Shown here: positions 22,340 through 34,229 of the stretch, one piece after another
Layout: each line of letters opens with the position of its first letter
Position numbering within the stretch: position 1 is the stretch's first letter
From: Oxytricha trifallax
Lineage: Eukaryota; Ciliophora; Spirotrichea; Sporadotrichida; Oxytrichidae
NCBI GenBank assembly: GCA_000711775.1
Contig: ARYC01017612.1
Coordinates: 59,154 to 123,153, forward strand
DNA: 64,000 nucleotides
Direction of reading: 5' to 3'
Notes under the pieces: model-generated
Seen by the model: only the letters and a program-made list of their open reading frames with translations
Database searches by the model: none
What the model was told of the DNA's origin: nothing
Translations under genes and position numbers: made by a program

Positions 22340-24851
22340 TTAGCTAAATATCTGAAGACACTTATTAAAGCATTCTCGAACCTGAATTAAGTTTGAATTT
22401 CCATCCAGCTGAACCATTTATTCGCTTATTCATCCAAAAAGCAAGATCTTTCTATAGAAACAATCCAGAGAAAGTTAAAGATATGCCTGCACTTTAACTT
22501 TATGATTCTATTATGAGATAACACAATCTTAACAGTATGACTCTTGCCGTTTAATAGAGTAAAGACAACAATGATTCAAGCAAATTATAATTACCTAATT
22601 AAGAACATAAAAAGAAAACAAGCATTAATATTCATAAGTAAATATATATATAAAAGTTTATTCATGAATTCTTTATAGGTTTTTAGAAAAGGAAAATTTT
22701 GATGAGTAGGTTTTTTCATTTATGGAAAGAGCTTATCAATAAAGGACAAAGAAAGTATGAATATTTTTATTGATTGTGTTTGTATTTATTAATTATAACA
22801 TATGACATTGAAATTATGGAAGTAGCTAAATAATGTGAAATAGACTTAATTTAAGAGATTCATTTGCTAAAAGTAATCGAGGATGTACTTAATGAAAACA
22901 AACAATAAGGACTAAAGTGGGAATATAGAGAGGTGAGATCAATCGGGATAGAATACAAACCAAAGAAATATTGGATTAATGTGGATACAAAGAGAACATA
23001 AAAAATATACCCACTTCTAAGACTTGTGAAAGAAAAGATCAATGTAGTGAGATCCCTAAATGAAAAATACAAAAATGAAATTCAGAAGAATCACATCAAT
23101 AGACCTACAGATATTTCACCAATCTTTGATGGAAATACTGGCCAATAACTTTTTGATTATTGCCTAACAGAACGTTAACAAGCTGTAAGCCAATTTTCAT
23201 ATCATTTTATGATTTATAGAGCGACTAGATGTTTAGAAACTTGCTAATTAAAGAAAATCCATAATTATATGATGCTGACACTTACTAGGACTATAATAGT
23301 GATCTTCACGATGGAGATGAGGCTTAAATCAGCAACAGTTTTTATTCAAACTTAAAGGAAGTACTAGAAAATACTATTCACAAGAGAATTAATAAAGATG
23401 AGCTTCTCGATATTTTGTTTTACAACCCTTTTAAGCTCTTGGAAAATGCAAATATGCTCTCTGAAATATAGATTCCAGATAAAGCTCAAGTTTAATCAGC
23501 TAATTAGTTTAATCATTCAAGTCAGTCTAAAAGGTAAAAATCTGGTCAAAGTGGGAATTAACTTATTAGAAATATTCTTGAAGTTAGAAAGTAAGAGTCA
23601 CACAAGTAGAGAGAAAACGAAAAAAAGGAAGTTAAAAATTAAAACATTTTAATCTCAAAAGTCTCTGATGTCATAACTGATTCTTAAATTAACACCCCTA
23701 GATCTAGTAACTAGAAAATAATTAAAAAGTAAAGGCAGTAAAGATCTTGGAGAGACTTATTTCAATCTCCAAATGTTGAAGATAATTAGAGCAAGTAATT
23801 TGAAAATGAAATTTTGAATGAAGTAAAAAATAATCGATAGATCATGAAATTTGCCACGCTTAACCAAAAAGACATTCAAGACATCATGAATTGCAAAAGT
23901 GATACTTAGAAGGATTTGAAGATAAATTAATTTTTCAAAAATAATTAAGATATGGATCCTAATGCTATTGAGAAGCTTTTGAAAGTGTTTAAGACTACTA
24001 AACTTGCAAAAGATTTTATCAGTATTTTAAGAAATTAAAAGAAATAAGAGTTGTTAGATAAAGATTAATATATGCAAGACTCTTTGACTAAACAAATGAG
24101 ATAAAAATCAATGGAAGAAGAAGAAAAAAGGAAAGAGAGCATGATATAGAGGAATATTTCTGATATGCCAAACTTGAAAAATATCATTTTGACTATGGGT
24201 GGAAGAGCTAAAAATGATCTAGAACCTTAACAATTTTCACCAAAAGGAGGAAATGGATTGATTCGATAAGGTTTGAGACTTTTTGATAACATATCTTAGG
24301 GCAATTAATAAACTTAAAATAAGTTAGAAAACCTATAAATAACATCCTTGCCCTTGAATGAGTAATCTGAAATAGATGTAAATTCTATTCGTAGATTAAG
24401 CGCAATATTTGGTACTTAGAGCTTGCTTGAAATGCAATAAATCATTAAGAAAGATTAATATGATAAAGATAATCTTGATGAGGAGACCATTAAACTCATA
24501 GATTTCTTTAAGACTATCAGTCCATTTAAATTATCAAATAAAAAGCGAAATTCAAGCAACAGTAACCTTGAAAGTGTAATGGGAAATGGAGAAGAAAGTA
24601 ATAAAAGAGGATTACGAATTTCTATCTCGAAATTTCCTGAACATTTAATAAATGCAGAGTAAGTGATCTCAAGTCCAGATGAAAAGCAAGAATTTCTTAG
24701 CAGCAGATATTTTAGTAGTTTAGGAGATGAGAGTGACTTTAATACTTATTGGGATCCATTTTTTAATTTATTTTATAATTTAAATAAATTCTACATAAGC
24801 ATAAATAATTAAAATAAAATTTAAAGTTCAAATAACCCTATAAATCTTTGA
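22340..24851 (+). CDS. Large Q/N-rich hypothetical protein
   Basis: Coding sequence begins immediately at the right border of element B (ISEDTYQSILEPELSLNF...), so the true 5' end may be on another MDS or hidden by the element. Coding blocks at about 22345-22660, 22685-22750, 22815-23150 and 23260-24851 are separated by AT-rich segments that look like introns or IESs. The last block is one long frame ending in TGA at 24849-24851. The protein is rich in N, Q, K, S and E with no domain I recognise. The middle block is helical and charged (LLKVIEDVLNENKQQGLKW). Confidence 0.6.
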
Positions 24852-24910
24852 GAATTTTAATACATATAAAAGATTTTATTAAAATGTTTATATTAAGTAA
24901 TATTTTCAGA

Positions 24911-26690
24911 ATGCCAAAAGTTTTCATAAACTCCTCGAGAAACATTTAGTAAAACCCAGATTCCACAATTAAGTCTAGAAACTAAAAATTGAAATCTTAA
25001 AGATAAGTATGTTTGACTCACAGAGTATTTATTGGGGATGCAGAAACTAAAAAATTAGAATATAAATAGAATTTGAGTAAAAAATACCTCGAAAAAATTT
25101 AATTATTGAGAAGACAGTAATTAGATTAAATTCTAATTGGAGTTGAAAAGAAATAAATCGAGTCAATTTAAGAATTTCAAAAGGAATAAAATACTTAAGA
25201 TTATAAAATATGGGGACTTAGATTGACTCAAATTAAAATTAATTATTTAAATAAATTCAATTATTTTTATTGCCCATTTCTAAATACTGAATTCTAAAAG
25301 AGCTCAAGATAACTTCTCAACATTTTACTCTTGCCAAGAAAGAGGGAGTCAAACAAACCTAAATATTAACTGTTGTAAAATATTATAAGTTTTCTTTTAT
25401 TTGAAACATTATTTTGTATTTTAATATTGATCCTTAGATAAGAAACATAAAATTTACTTTATCTCCTTAAAATAATATGCTTTAACCTCGATTAAATAAA
25501 AGAGCTTTTGACAATTTTAAAACTTATGACAGTGTGAAAATAATAAAGAAAGATAAAAATACAAATGCTTTTGATGGTACTATGAGTTTAATTAGTCAAA
25601 TGCAACCAGCCACGACTTATAGTGACAATATTAAAAATATTAATAAATTGAAATTCATCAAAAGATCATCTATAGACGATTCTATAAATTAAATATAATT
25701 CAAATTTCATATTTAATTTGCAGCTATAATTTACTAAATTCTGATAAAGTTAAATGCTAGAAGTTTTAATTAGAAACCTAACAATTTAAAAGTAAGCATA
25801 ATAAAATTTGTCAATTAATTGTAAATTTATAGATGACTTGAATTTTCTAAATTTTATACTTTCAGAATATCCTTTTCTTAATCCCAATCACATAGTTTTT
25901 GCGATACCAATATTAGATTATACTTATTTTATTTAGAAAATTTAATAGTTATCTAATGATTTATTTACATTATAATTTTAATAGATATCGAACCAATTCA
26001 GGTAATTAATTACTCGTTAGTAGATTTAGGGATGCTTAAATCAGTGGATAAGTACTTATTTTGGATATCATCACTTAAATTCTTGATAAAATATTCACAC
26101 TCGAAAACTATTGAGTAACAAAGAAGCAGGGGTATATTTATAATAATTTATTGATTTAATAAAATTTAATTATTAACTAAATTAGAGCCCTCTATTAACA
26201 AAACATAATAAGAGGATTACTGATTAACCATTACAAGACCAAGAAAAAAGTCCTTGAACAAGAAATGTTTAAATATTTGGAGTATAAAGAATAAAACAAA
26301 ATTAAGAATTCCTTTGGAAAACTTAAATTCAAGAGAATATCAGAATAAGGGCATTAACAATTGTACTAATATGATTTTATAAAGAATCTAGAAATAGAAT
26401 ATGACAGCAATTCTATATAATCTATTACTTAAATCTATAATTAATTAATAATTTTTTTTATATAGGACAAAGAGGAGGTAATAATTGATTTTTCCAAATA
26501 TCAAAGATATAACGTTTCGTTAGATACAAAATAACTGCTTTCAAAGATTTATGGATATTTACATTGAAAAATTATTGATAATATATTTTCTAGTTTAATG
26601 TATCTTCTCTATCAATCATAATTTATAACTTTAAAATGTGAGAATAAATTAAAGATAAAACTTATTTAAGATTATTCCAAGATATTTCAG
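24911..26690 (+). CDS. Hypothetical protein, several exons/MDSs
   Basis: ATG 24911 (MPKVFINSSRNIQQNPDS). The frame is open to about 25225 with a coiled-coil-like Lys/Gln/Leu-rich part. Further coding blocks lie at about 25485-25690, 25985-26160 and 26190-26690, separated by AT-rich gaps. Borders are not fixed and it could be two genes. It converges on the minus-strand gene at 26773. No recognised domain. Confidence 0.45.
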
Positions 26691-26772
26691 ACACATTTTG
26701 TTTGTTATTATTACATTTATTGAACTTTTAATATGCATTATTTTACTGAAGAATATTAATCTAGTTTTCTGC

Positions 26773-27707
26773 TCAGTGTTTATGTTTGTGTTGATATTGG
26801 CCTTGGACACACATTATTTTAGAGTTACTCCATTATTCATAAAACACATCTCTCAACTTTCTTGTGAATTGATCTTATTCCATACGCTCCTGGAAACTTT
26901 TCTTTGCTTCTGCTTTACTTGCTGATTTTGTAGGGCTTTCTATAAAAAGTATTTGTGAATAAATATTGAAAATAGTTGATGATCATAAATTGAAATGTTG
27001 AAATATTTCCTTACTTCTAGATGCTTTAGTTTGTCTTGTTTACAAAATATCCAAAGCTTCCTCAATTTCTTCCTGCTTGCCTAAACACTGATCATACGAT
27101 GGCACACTATATAACTCATTATATTATAATTTATGTATTACCCTGGAGGATATTCATAAGTGTTATCTTGCTCATGTTTTGAGTGTAACAAATCTAAGAA
27201 GGTTCTTATCTCTCCAACTTCCTAATTAAAATTATATATTCCTTTGATGGCTTCCTCTTGTTTAGCTGGTTACTCCCATTTTGGTCTCTTTAGAGGAGAT
27301 TGCTTTGATCGACTATAAAAAAGTTTAATATACTCAGATATTTATCATTTTTAATGTCTTACATTGCTTAAACATCGTTGTAGTTCATTCTCTCTGAATT
27401 GCCATAGTCAAATTTGGAGGAGTAAGCAGTTGTCAAGTTTTCTTTTGTGAGATATTAAGGAGTGGGCTTTTAATCAGATTTGGATATCGCTGCAATTTTC
27501 TTTTGCATTTGTTCATCTCCTGTTAATTTTATTAGTTTTAATGCTTTAATAAATAAGGATTGAAATATCCCAAGATAAAATTATATTGAAGTTTTACTAA
27601 CCTTCATTAAGCAAATTAGAGGTCTTAGCGGGGGAATAATTTGAGTAGTTAGCTGAAGCCAGCATTTATTTGTGGTCTTTCATGGGTGAATCACTTGATT
27701 AGAGCAT
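26773..27707 (-). CDS. Small hypothetical protein with five introns
   Basis: ATG 27707 (MLQSSDSPMKDHKQM), TGA at 26773-26775. Removing GT-AG introns at about 27524-27602, 27317-27364, 27133-27165 and 26937-27020, and one less certain AT-rich intron near 27230, gives a continuous soluble protein with DEQMQKKIAAISKSDQKPTP, a basic KRPKWEQPAKQ segment and a C-terminal charged helix (KAEAKKSFQERMEQDQF). No family recognised. The donors and acceptors are a good sample of intron style here (GTTAGT or GTAAG...TATAG). Confidence 0.65.
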
Positions 27708-28159
27708 CTTAACTTTTATTATGCGAAATATTTATTTATTTTATTTTTATTAAAACTTAATTATAAATTTAATCAATTTGTACAAACGAATGATCCAAAG
27801 AGTGAGTGGCGATATTTATAGATAATATAATAAATTTAAGTGGTAAGATGACTGAAGCATTAATCGGAGTGATAATATAAATATAAAATATTTAAATATA
27901 AAAAGTTCTCTTAAAATTATAGGTTATAATATTAATTAAACAATACAATGATTAGTTGATTAAAGATTTGGATTGATAAATAATATACTATTTATTATTA
28001 AAGTGAATCTGTTATTCAATTTAATTACAAGAATTTAAACCCAAATAATATCATCATACGCTTTATATAACTTTTGTATAAAATTTAAGCTTAAAAATTA
28101 ATTAACTTTAAAATTTGCTTGAATTATTATTGATTAACTTCATTAAAAATGGGTTATTA
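27708..28159. promoter_or_regulatory. Divergent intergenic region
   Basis: About 450 AT-rich bases between two genes that start back to back (27707 minus and 28160 plus). It must contain both promoters. No individual element is recognisable. Confidence 0.5.
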
Positions 28160-31100
28160 ATGGAATCTTAAGCTAAAGCTCCAATTTTATCAGCATACAA
28201 CTTCACTCGTTGGACTTTCCGTTTGATGATGAATGTGTTCTTCAGAGATATCGGGATTATAGGGGAGTACAACATTCCTCAGGTAAATTTAACTTTATCA
28301 ATACTTTTTTATATCTTCTAACTGTGTAGGACGGGCCTATAATTTTCTGTGGAAATCACAATAATCAGTTCGTGGATGCTTGCATCATTTTGTCTTTCTG
28401 TGGAAGAGATATCAGTTTCTTAACAGCTGCAAAGGTAACATACAATAGATTTATTAATGATTCAGACTATGAGAAGAAAAGTTTACGGAGATATTTAATA
28501 TCCCTATAAGTTCATAAATATATTATTCATTATTGTGATTGTTTTTAAAGATAAGAATAACCTTTAAATATAAATAATAAATTAAATTAATTTAGTTAGT
28601 TTTCATTGTGATGAGAACTAAAGTTTCAAAGCTGAGCTTTATAAAAAATTTATTGTTGTTTAAGATAAGAAAACTACCTAAAAATTGATTTGATAAATCA
28701 AGGGTATTTGCAAAAAAAAAATCAAATAATATGTTTGTTAATAATTTCATAATATTTTTGTCCTTTTTATTTCAATTAATTAAGAATTTTTTAAATTTAT
28801 TATTTAATAGATTAACTAGTTTTTAATTAATAAAATTATATAAAATTAATAAAAATAAAGGCATTTAGAACAATTAGATTCAGAGATATAATAAATAAAT
28901 AAAAAAAATTAGTACTATTTTTGTGGTTTAAATTGGAAGAGCTTTGAAGTGTATTCCAGTAGAAAGACCTTAAGATCTAGCTACAAATGGGAAAGGAACT
29001 CTGACTCCCGTCGGCAAAAGATTCATTGAGGTAATTGATTTCTGACATTTATATTTAATATTTATGTTGTATTTCAGGGCAAGGGTACGTTTTTCAAGAA
29101 AGAGTTACAAGTAGGGGATATCATCAGGTTCGTGCCTAACAGCTCAGATTAGCCGAAAATCGAGGATCAAATTGTGGAGTCTATAGAAAATGACAATGAG
29201 CTCACATTTATTAATTAAATTATTTTTATTTATTGATAAATGAAAATTAATCAGTAAAATAAAATGCATATTTTTAAGGATGATTGTAATTTTAATTTTA
29301 TTAAAAAACTAAACCTATATAAAAAAATCTATAATTCTTATTATTTTGATAAATTATAAATTTAAGAAATAAAGTTTTTGTCATTAATTTCTGTACGCAA
29401 AACTTATTTTTTCATATAAAATATATATACTAAATGTATTTTTATCATAACAGGCATAATTTATATTCCAATATTTTCTTAGAATATACATCGATTTACT
29501 TTAATTACAAATAATGGTTTATATTTAAAAAATAAATCAATAATTAAATATTTTTATATCTAAAACTAAATTAAATAAAAACTTGATTTTTATAAATTTC
29601 AATAAAATATATTTCATAAATATATTTAAAAGTGCAAATTTAAAAAATGTTAATATAAAATTTATAGTACTATCTTATTAATTAATTTCTTGAATATTTA
29701 ACAAAGTAAATTAGAAATGCAATATATCAAAATTAAAATTATTTATATATTATTTTAAAAATAAACTATTATAATAAATTAGTTTTGAATAAGCTATAAA
29801 ACAAATTAATTTAAATTAAATATAAAAATCATAAATTTAGTTTATATTGGCTTTTAACTTTCTTTTAAGATTTTAACTAAAATATTTGATTGAAAGAACC
29901 AGGATTGCATGAAATATACATTGATAGTGAATATAAATTCAAGATCCTCCCTAAAGTAGATCAGTCACAAGTTTTCAAGCATGTCATTAACCATCTCGGC
30001 TAAAATGGTGCTATTGGTATCTTCCCTGAAGGTGGCTCTCACGATTAAACAGATATCTTGCCTTTCAAAGCAGGTATAGCTTTTATGGCTCTAGGTACTT
30101 CAGTTTAGTATGGAAAGCCAGTCACAGTCATTCCCTGTGGACTGAAATACTTCAATCATAATGAGTTCAGAAGCAAGGTCATTCTAGAATTTGGAAGACC
30201 TTACTAAGCAACTCAGGAGATGGTCGACATGTACAAAAGTGGAGATAAGAGAAAGGCTGTAGCCTTGTTCTTGAAAGATATAGAAGAAAGAATGAGGGAA
30301 ATCATATTCACTGCTCCAAGTTACAATGAACTGCAAGCAATATACATGGCCAGAAAACTATATCTTCCAAAGAAAAACCCCAAGTTTACAAAGGAATAAG
30401 AAAATGGGGGGGGGGAAGTTTCCTGCACCGGTTTATGATAAAAAAAAATTTTAGGAAGTTTGCTGCACTTTTTTTTAAATTTTTTTTTATTATTAAAATT
30501 ATTTTTATAACAACTATAACCAACTTCCGAACTGATTTCATTGTTAAAACTATATTTAATTTATTAATCAATTATTCATTATCTCTCTTCAGATTCCAAC
30601 AACTCTGACATATTTCATCTGATATTTGTAGGTTTCTGTCTCTAAACCATAACATTTTCCTCTCTTTACTCATAGTAATTCTTAATATTGTATCCAATTG
30701 TTTTTGAAATTCTGATTCAATTTATCTTGTTCTTAACATACCTTTATAATATTAGACTATTTTTTATTAAAGTACTTTAATGATGTTTACATATCCTTTT
30801 ATTATTAAAGGGTCATAAAAATGCTAAATTTTTATTTTTATGTAAAATTTATTGAATTTTACATATGAATTAAAAAGGTGCAGGAAACTTCCTCGAGTGC
30901 AGGAAACTTCCCCTCCCTTGAAAATGGAATGTATATGAGATTTTTCAAGGGATACAATCACTTCAAAGATCATTAAGAACTCAAAGATTTAATGTAAATG
31001 ATTACTTAGTACAGACATGAACTAAAGATATTTAATATCCAAGATTATTAAGTGAAGAACATGCAGCTTTCTATTATTTAACTCTTCATGAACTTCATTT

Positions 31101-32287
31101 ACTCAATGATAAGATTCATAATGTCCTTAATCTTCGCATTTTAACCCTAATAATTATTAAGAATTTTAATTATGAAATGCGACCCTTTACAAAAAAGCAT
31201 AAATAAGAGCCAGCTTAATAAGTTGCTAAAATTTAATTAGTTTGAGTTTCTCATTGCTAAATATAAACTTTTAATTTTTAGCTTAATTTAAAGATTTTTA
31301 CATTATAAGATCATCAATTTTAAAATTATTAAAACAATTAAAGTCTGTGTAATTTTTATCTTAATAAACCTAAAATTTAGCATTTTAAATTTATATTATT
31401 TCAAGGAGTTTTGAGTTTGATTTCCTGGACTTATTATGTTAGCTCCAATTGCTACTGGCATTAGTATCTATGCAGAAAAAGAGAGAAAGAAAGCCCTAGC
31501 TGGATCTGATGTTAAAGTAAAAGCAACAGATGTAATGGCAAGTGTGAAGGTACTTTTGACCCTTATTTTCTATCCATTTTATTGCTTTGGTTTTACTATC
31601 ACTTTTTATTGGATGTGCATAAATTACTTTGAGATGAGGAAGACCACAAGCTTTGAACTATCAATCCTATTTTTTATACTCTTCCCAATATATGCTGTTT
31701 GTAAGAATATAATTCTGTCGTTAATAGATAAATATAGTGTGTGTGAGATCATCTGATGGAATAATGAGGCATTATAAGGCAATTATTAAACTATAAAAAA
31801 TAATCAAGTTTAATTTACTTATTTTATTAAGTACTATATTAAATTATTATTTAACCACTGAATGACTTCTAGAATCCTAGCCTTTTTCTATACTGATAAG
31901 ATTCATGATTTACAAATTATGAGGAAAGAATTGAAAAAGAAAGTAAAAGGTATAGTTAATGATTTCGGTCCGCAGCTCTTCAAAAACTTTGATTAGTTGA
32001 GATTGATTGTTAAAGAAGGCTTATATATTAAATTATACCCTAATTAAATTTATTTTTAAATTTCTAATATATTCATATTATTTTAAACAACAGGCACCAA
32101 CCAAGAATCAAGAGGGAATTCTAATCCAAACTCAAGATCAGCATCAAAGTCTAATACACCCTTTTAAAGTAGATCAAGAGTGTAATCAAAGGGAGATTTA
32201 TTAGGAGGTGAACTCAATTTAGGATATAAGGATTAATTAGAGTTACAGAGAGCATTCGAATGCTTAAAAGAATTGGAGAATATTTGA
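28160..32287 (+). CDS. Glycerol-3-phosphate/dihydroxyacetone-phosphate acyltransferase (Gpt2/Sct1-like)
   Basis: This family carries out the first acylation step of glycerolipid synthesis at the ER membrane. The start is ATG 28160. The PlsC motifs are present: GNHNNQFVDA (about 28348), IPVERPQD (28950), and GIFPEGGSHDQTDILPFKAG (30015-30075). The C-terminal part has LAPIATGISIYAEKERKKAL and two or more membrane segments (31440-31750), typical of yeast Gpt2/Sct1, then a polar tail to TGA 32285-32287. Introns: 28283-28329, 28435-28465, 29029-29077. Germline inserts: IES 28496-28934, AT-rich insert about 29215-29885, MITE 30408-30919 with pointer GAAAATGG, IES 32021-32095. The segment 31750-31870 also needs an intron or IES and is not resolved. 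Confidence 0.88.
28496..28934. other. IES in the acyltransferase gene, pointer ATT
   Basis: ATT at 28493-28495 recurs at 28932-28934. Removal joins RRKVYGD to IGRALKCIPVERP in frame, the conserved block before the second PlsC motif. The segment is extremely AT-rich. Confidence 0.75.
29215..29885. other. AT-rich insert (IES) in the acyltransferase gene
   Basis: About 670 bases of very AT-rich, non-coding DNA between ENDNELTFIN and KEPGLHEIYID. Both flanks are conserved coding sequence of one protein, so this must be removed. I could not fix an in-frame pointer pair. Confidence 0.65.
30408..30919. mobile_element. MITE-like element with GGGGAAGTTTCCTGCAC ends, excised in frame
   Basis: Terminal inverted repeats GGAAGTTTCCTGCAC / GTGCAGGAAACTTCC bound 512 bases without a gene. 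An 8-bp direct repeat GAAAATGG flanks it (30400-30407 and 30920-30927). Removal of the element with one repeat gives KEQENG-MYMRFFKGY in frame in the acyltransferase gene. A relative is at 43428-43869. An internal copy of the GGAAGTTTGCTGCAC end occurs near 30455. Confidence 0.85.
32021..32095. other. IES in the acyltransferase gene, pointer AGGC
   Basis: AGGC at 32017-32020 and 32092-32095. Removal joins LIVKEG to TNQESRGN in frame, leading to the gene's TGA at 32285. Confidence 0.8.
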
Positions 32288-32439
32288 ACTTAAAATTATT
32301 ATAAAGTTACAAAAATATATTCACTATTAACCTTAATTTATTAATCTAAAAATTATATCACGAAATATTTCTTAATCATATTCTACAATAATATTCAACT
32401 TAAGGGTGGGAAATAAAATTAATCACCTTCATCTGGCAA
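32288..32439. other. Short convergent intergenic region
   Basis: About 150 AT-rich bases between the 3' ends of the acyltransferase gene and the minus-strand gene at 32440-33723. Confidence 0.5.
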
Positions 32440-33723
32440 GGGAAAAGGGGGATATAATTATTTTAAATTATAACAAAATTATTTATTTATACTATAGTAG
32501 TGAGGGTGTGGGGCAAATTACGGTGCAACTCCAGCATAAGCACTTTTCTTGGAATAGCTAGTTCCAATCTTTTATTAACTATATGATGGTTTAAGTGGTG
32601 ACGGTTGCATAGTAGGATTGCTTGTATTTCTTCCTAGAAACTGTATTTATTACATGGATTTACGATGATTATTATTCTAATCTGGAACTCTTCTTGTATT
32701 TCTATGAGTACTCTAAGGAGATTCGTCATCCGCTTCATTGGCTTGCTCTAACAGTTTCTGCATTTATCTCTGTTTCTACTTCATTTCTTATAAACGTTAT
32801 TTTTACATTTTTTATTCCAACTTCTTCATTTCTTACTATCTTTCCTTATTTTTCCTTCTTTCTCTTAGGTCATGGGCTATTATAAAACTGATATTATATT
32901 TTAATCATTCTATATTTTAATTAAAACTTGAATTAGTAATAGTCCTATTTCTTCCACTTTTTTGTTTTATATATCATTCTCTCTTACTAGCAACCAAATA
33001 TGGTTATCATCTATTCCCTCCCCTAAGTTTTACAAATGATCTTGATGTCTTTTGACAACATCCATCATCTCCAAATCATTCTTATCATTTAGATCTCTCT
33101 TTTGTCTCTTAACTTCCTTCTTAACAGTTTTCTTGAGTCCATTATATACCTCTGCTTCGAGCAGTTTTTTCGCTTACTCAAGTTTTTCTACTTCAATTTT
33201 TAATTTCAAGTCTAATTATTATCGTTTCAAAGAATCAAGGTATGATTTTTGACGTTCTTAAGCTATGAAGTGCGAGGGGTAGATATTTGGATTAAGGGGC
33301 ATATTCTAACCTAATTGAGACATAGGATCGTAGTTATAAGGGTATTGGTATTGATAAGGATATGGGTAGTGCATTGGAGTATTCATGAGCATCTAAGGAT
33401 CATGAGGTAAATATAAACAAATACACTTTTATAAATTAATTGTGAATTAGTTATAGTTGACATAAGTATTCTCTATCGGCGCCTGAGGCTTTCTAAATGG
33501 ATAAACTGTATTTTTCTCAGTTTCTATTTCCTCCAATGAATAAGGCTTAAATCTAGGTGCATATCTTTGATAATTGGGTTGGTAGTTATCATTCAATACC
33601 CCATCTATAGATTAATAGTTTTGTGTTCCTCCATCCATTACAGCATCAGGAGATCCCTATATACAAAATATATTGTCACAATAAAATAAATACAAGATGA
33701 GGAAGTGATAATCCATCAGGCAT
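32440..33723 (-). CDS. Pro/Tyr/Gln-rich coiled-coil hypothetical protein
   Basis: ATG 33723 (MPDGLSLPHL), then an intron GTATTT...TATATAG (about 33657-33694) joining to GSPDAVMDGGTQNYQ. The middle is rich in P, Y, Q and N (YPYPYQYQYPYNYDPMSQ, about 33340). The C-terminal half is a long Lys/Glu coiled coil. Another intron is likely at about 33405-33450. The 3' end near 32440 is approximate. No recognised domain. Confidence 0.6.
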
Positions 33724-34229
33724 GCTTTAATTTCTTCTCATTTTATTAATATTGTTTTATCATTATACAAGAATAAGATTCTTAAGGATTTGTATTTAAT
33801 AAGAAATTAAAATAATAGCAATTAAATTTTCATAATTATTCTAAGTTTGATCTATATTTATTATGCTTATTTTATCCCTAACTCTTTAGCTGATATTTTA
33901 CTCAATTTTTAAATTATGTTTTAATGGTTTTTTAATTATTTATAAAGTTTTCCTTTATTTTATTAATTTAATTTTAAAACATAATAATTGAAAATAGAAG
34001 GATGACAAAATATAAAATTTCAAAAATATTTTGATTCTCTTTGATAATCAAATGAAAACAAGGTTAAGTTATTTTATTCGAGTTAAATCTTCCTTTTAAA
34101 TAATTAATAACTCATTTTTACCAATCATAATTAAATTAATTAAATTTATAAATTAAAACTAAAAACATTTCTAGCAAATTGCCTACATTTGAGAAATAAA
34201 CAATTATTTTAATCTCATAATAATCAAGA
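33724..34229. other. AT-rich intergenic stretch
   Basis: About 500 bases with no coding frame; between a gene start (33723) and the 3' end of the gene at 34230-37706. Confidence 0.5.

Larger units (their letters stand above)
18013..22345. mobile_element. Decayed helicase transposon B, truncated by the TBE
   Basis: Second copy of element A, in the opposite orientation: 22-kDa-type gene on minus (18020-18810), AT-rich repeat spacer, helicase on plus (19191-22236). Homology to A stops at about 22345, where coding sequence of the next gene begins. The transposase third is missing; in its place is the TBE and a minisatellite. Both remaining genes carry frameshifts or stops, and a gene fragment is inserted in the helicase. 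Confidence 0.8.

Noticed and set aside
26698..26925. Hydrophobic plus-strand ORF of 75 aa
   Set aside because: It is the complement of a better-supported minus-strand exon (QERMEQDQFTRKLRD) of the gene at 26773-27707.
32622..33252. Plus-strand Phe/Ser-rich ORFs suggesting a membrane protein
   Set aside because: They mirror a Lys/Glu-rich coiled coil on the minus strand, which explains the apparent hydrophobicity.
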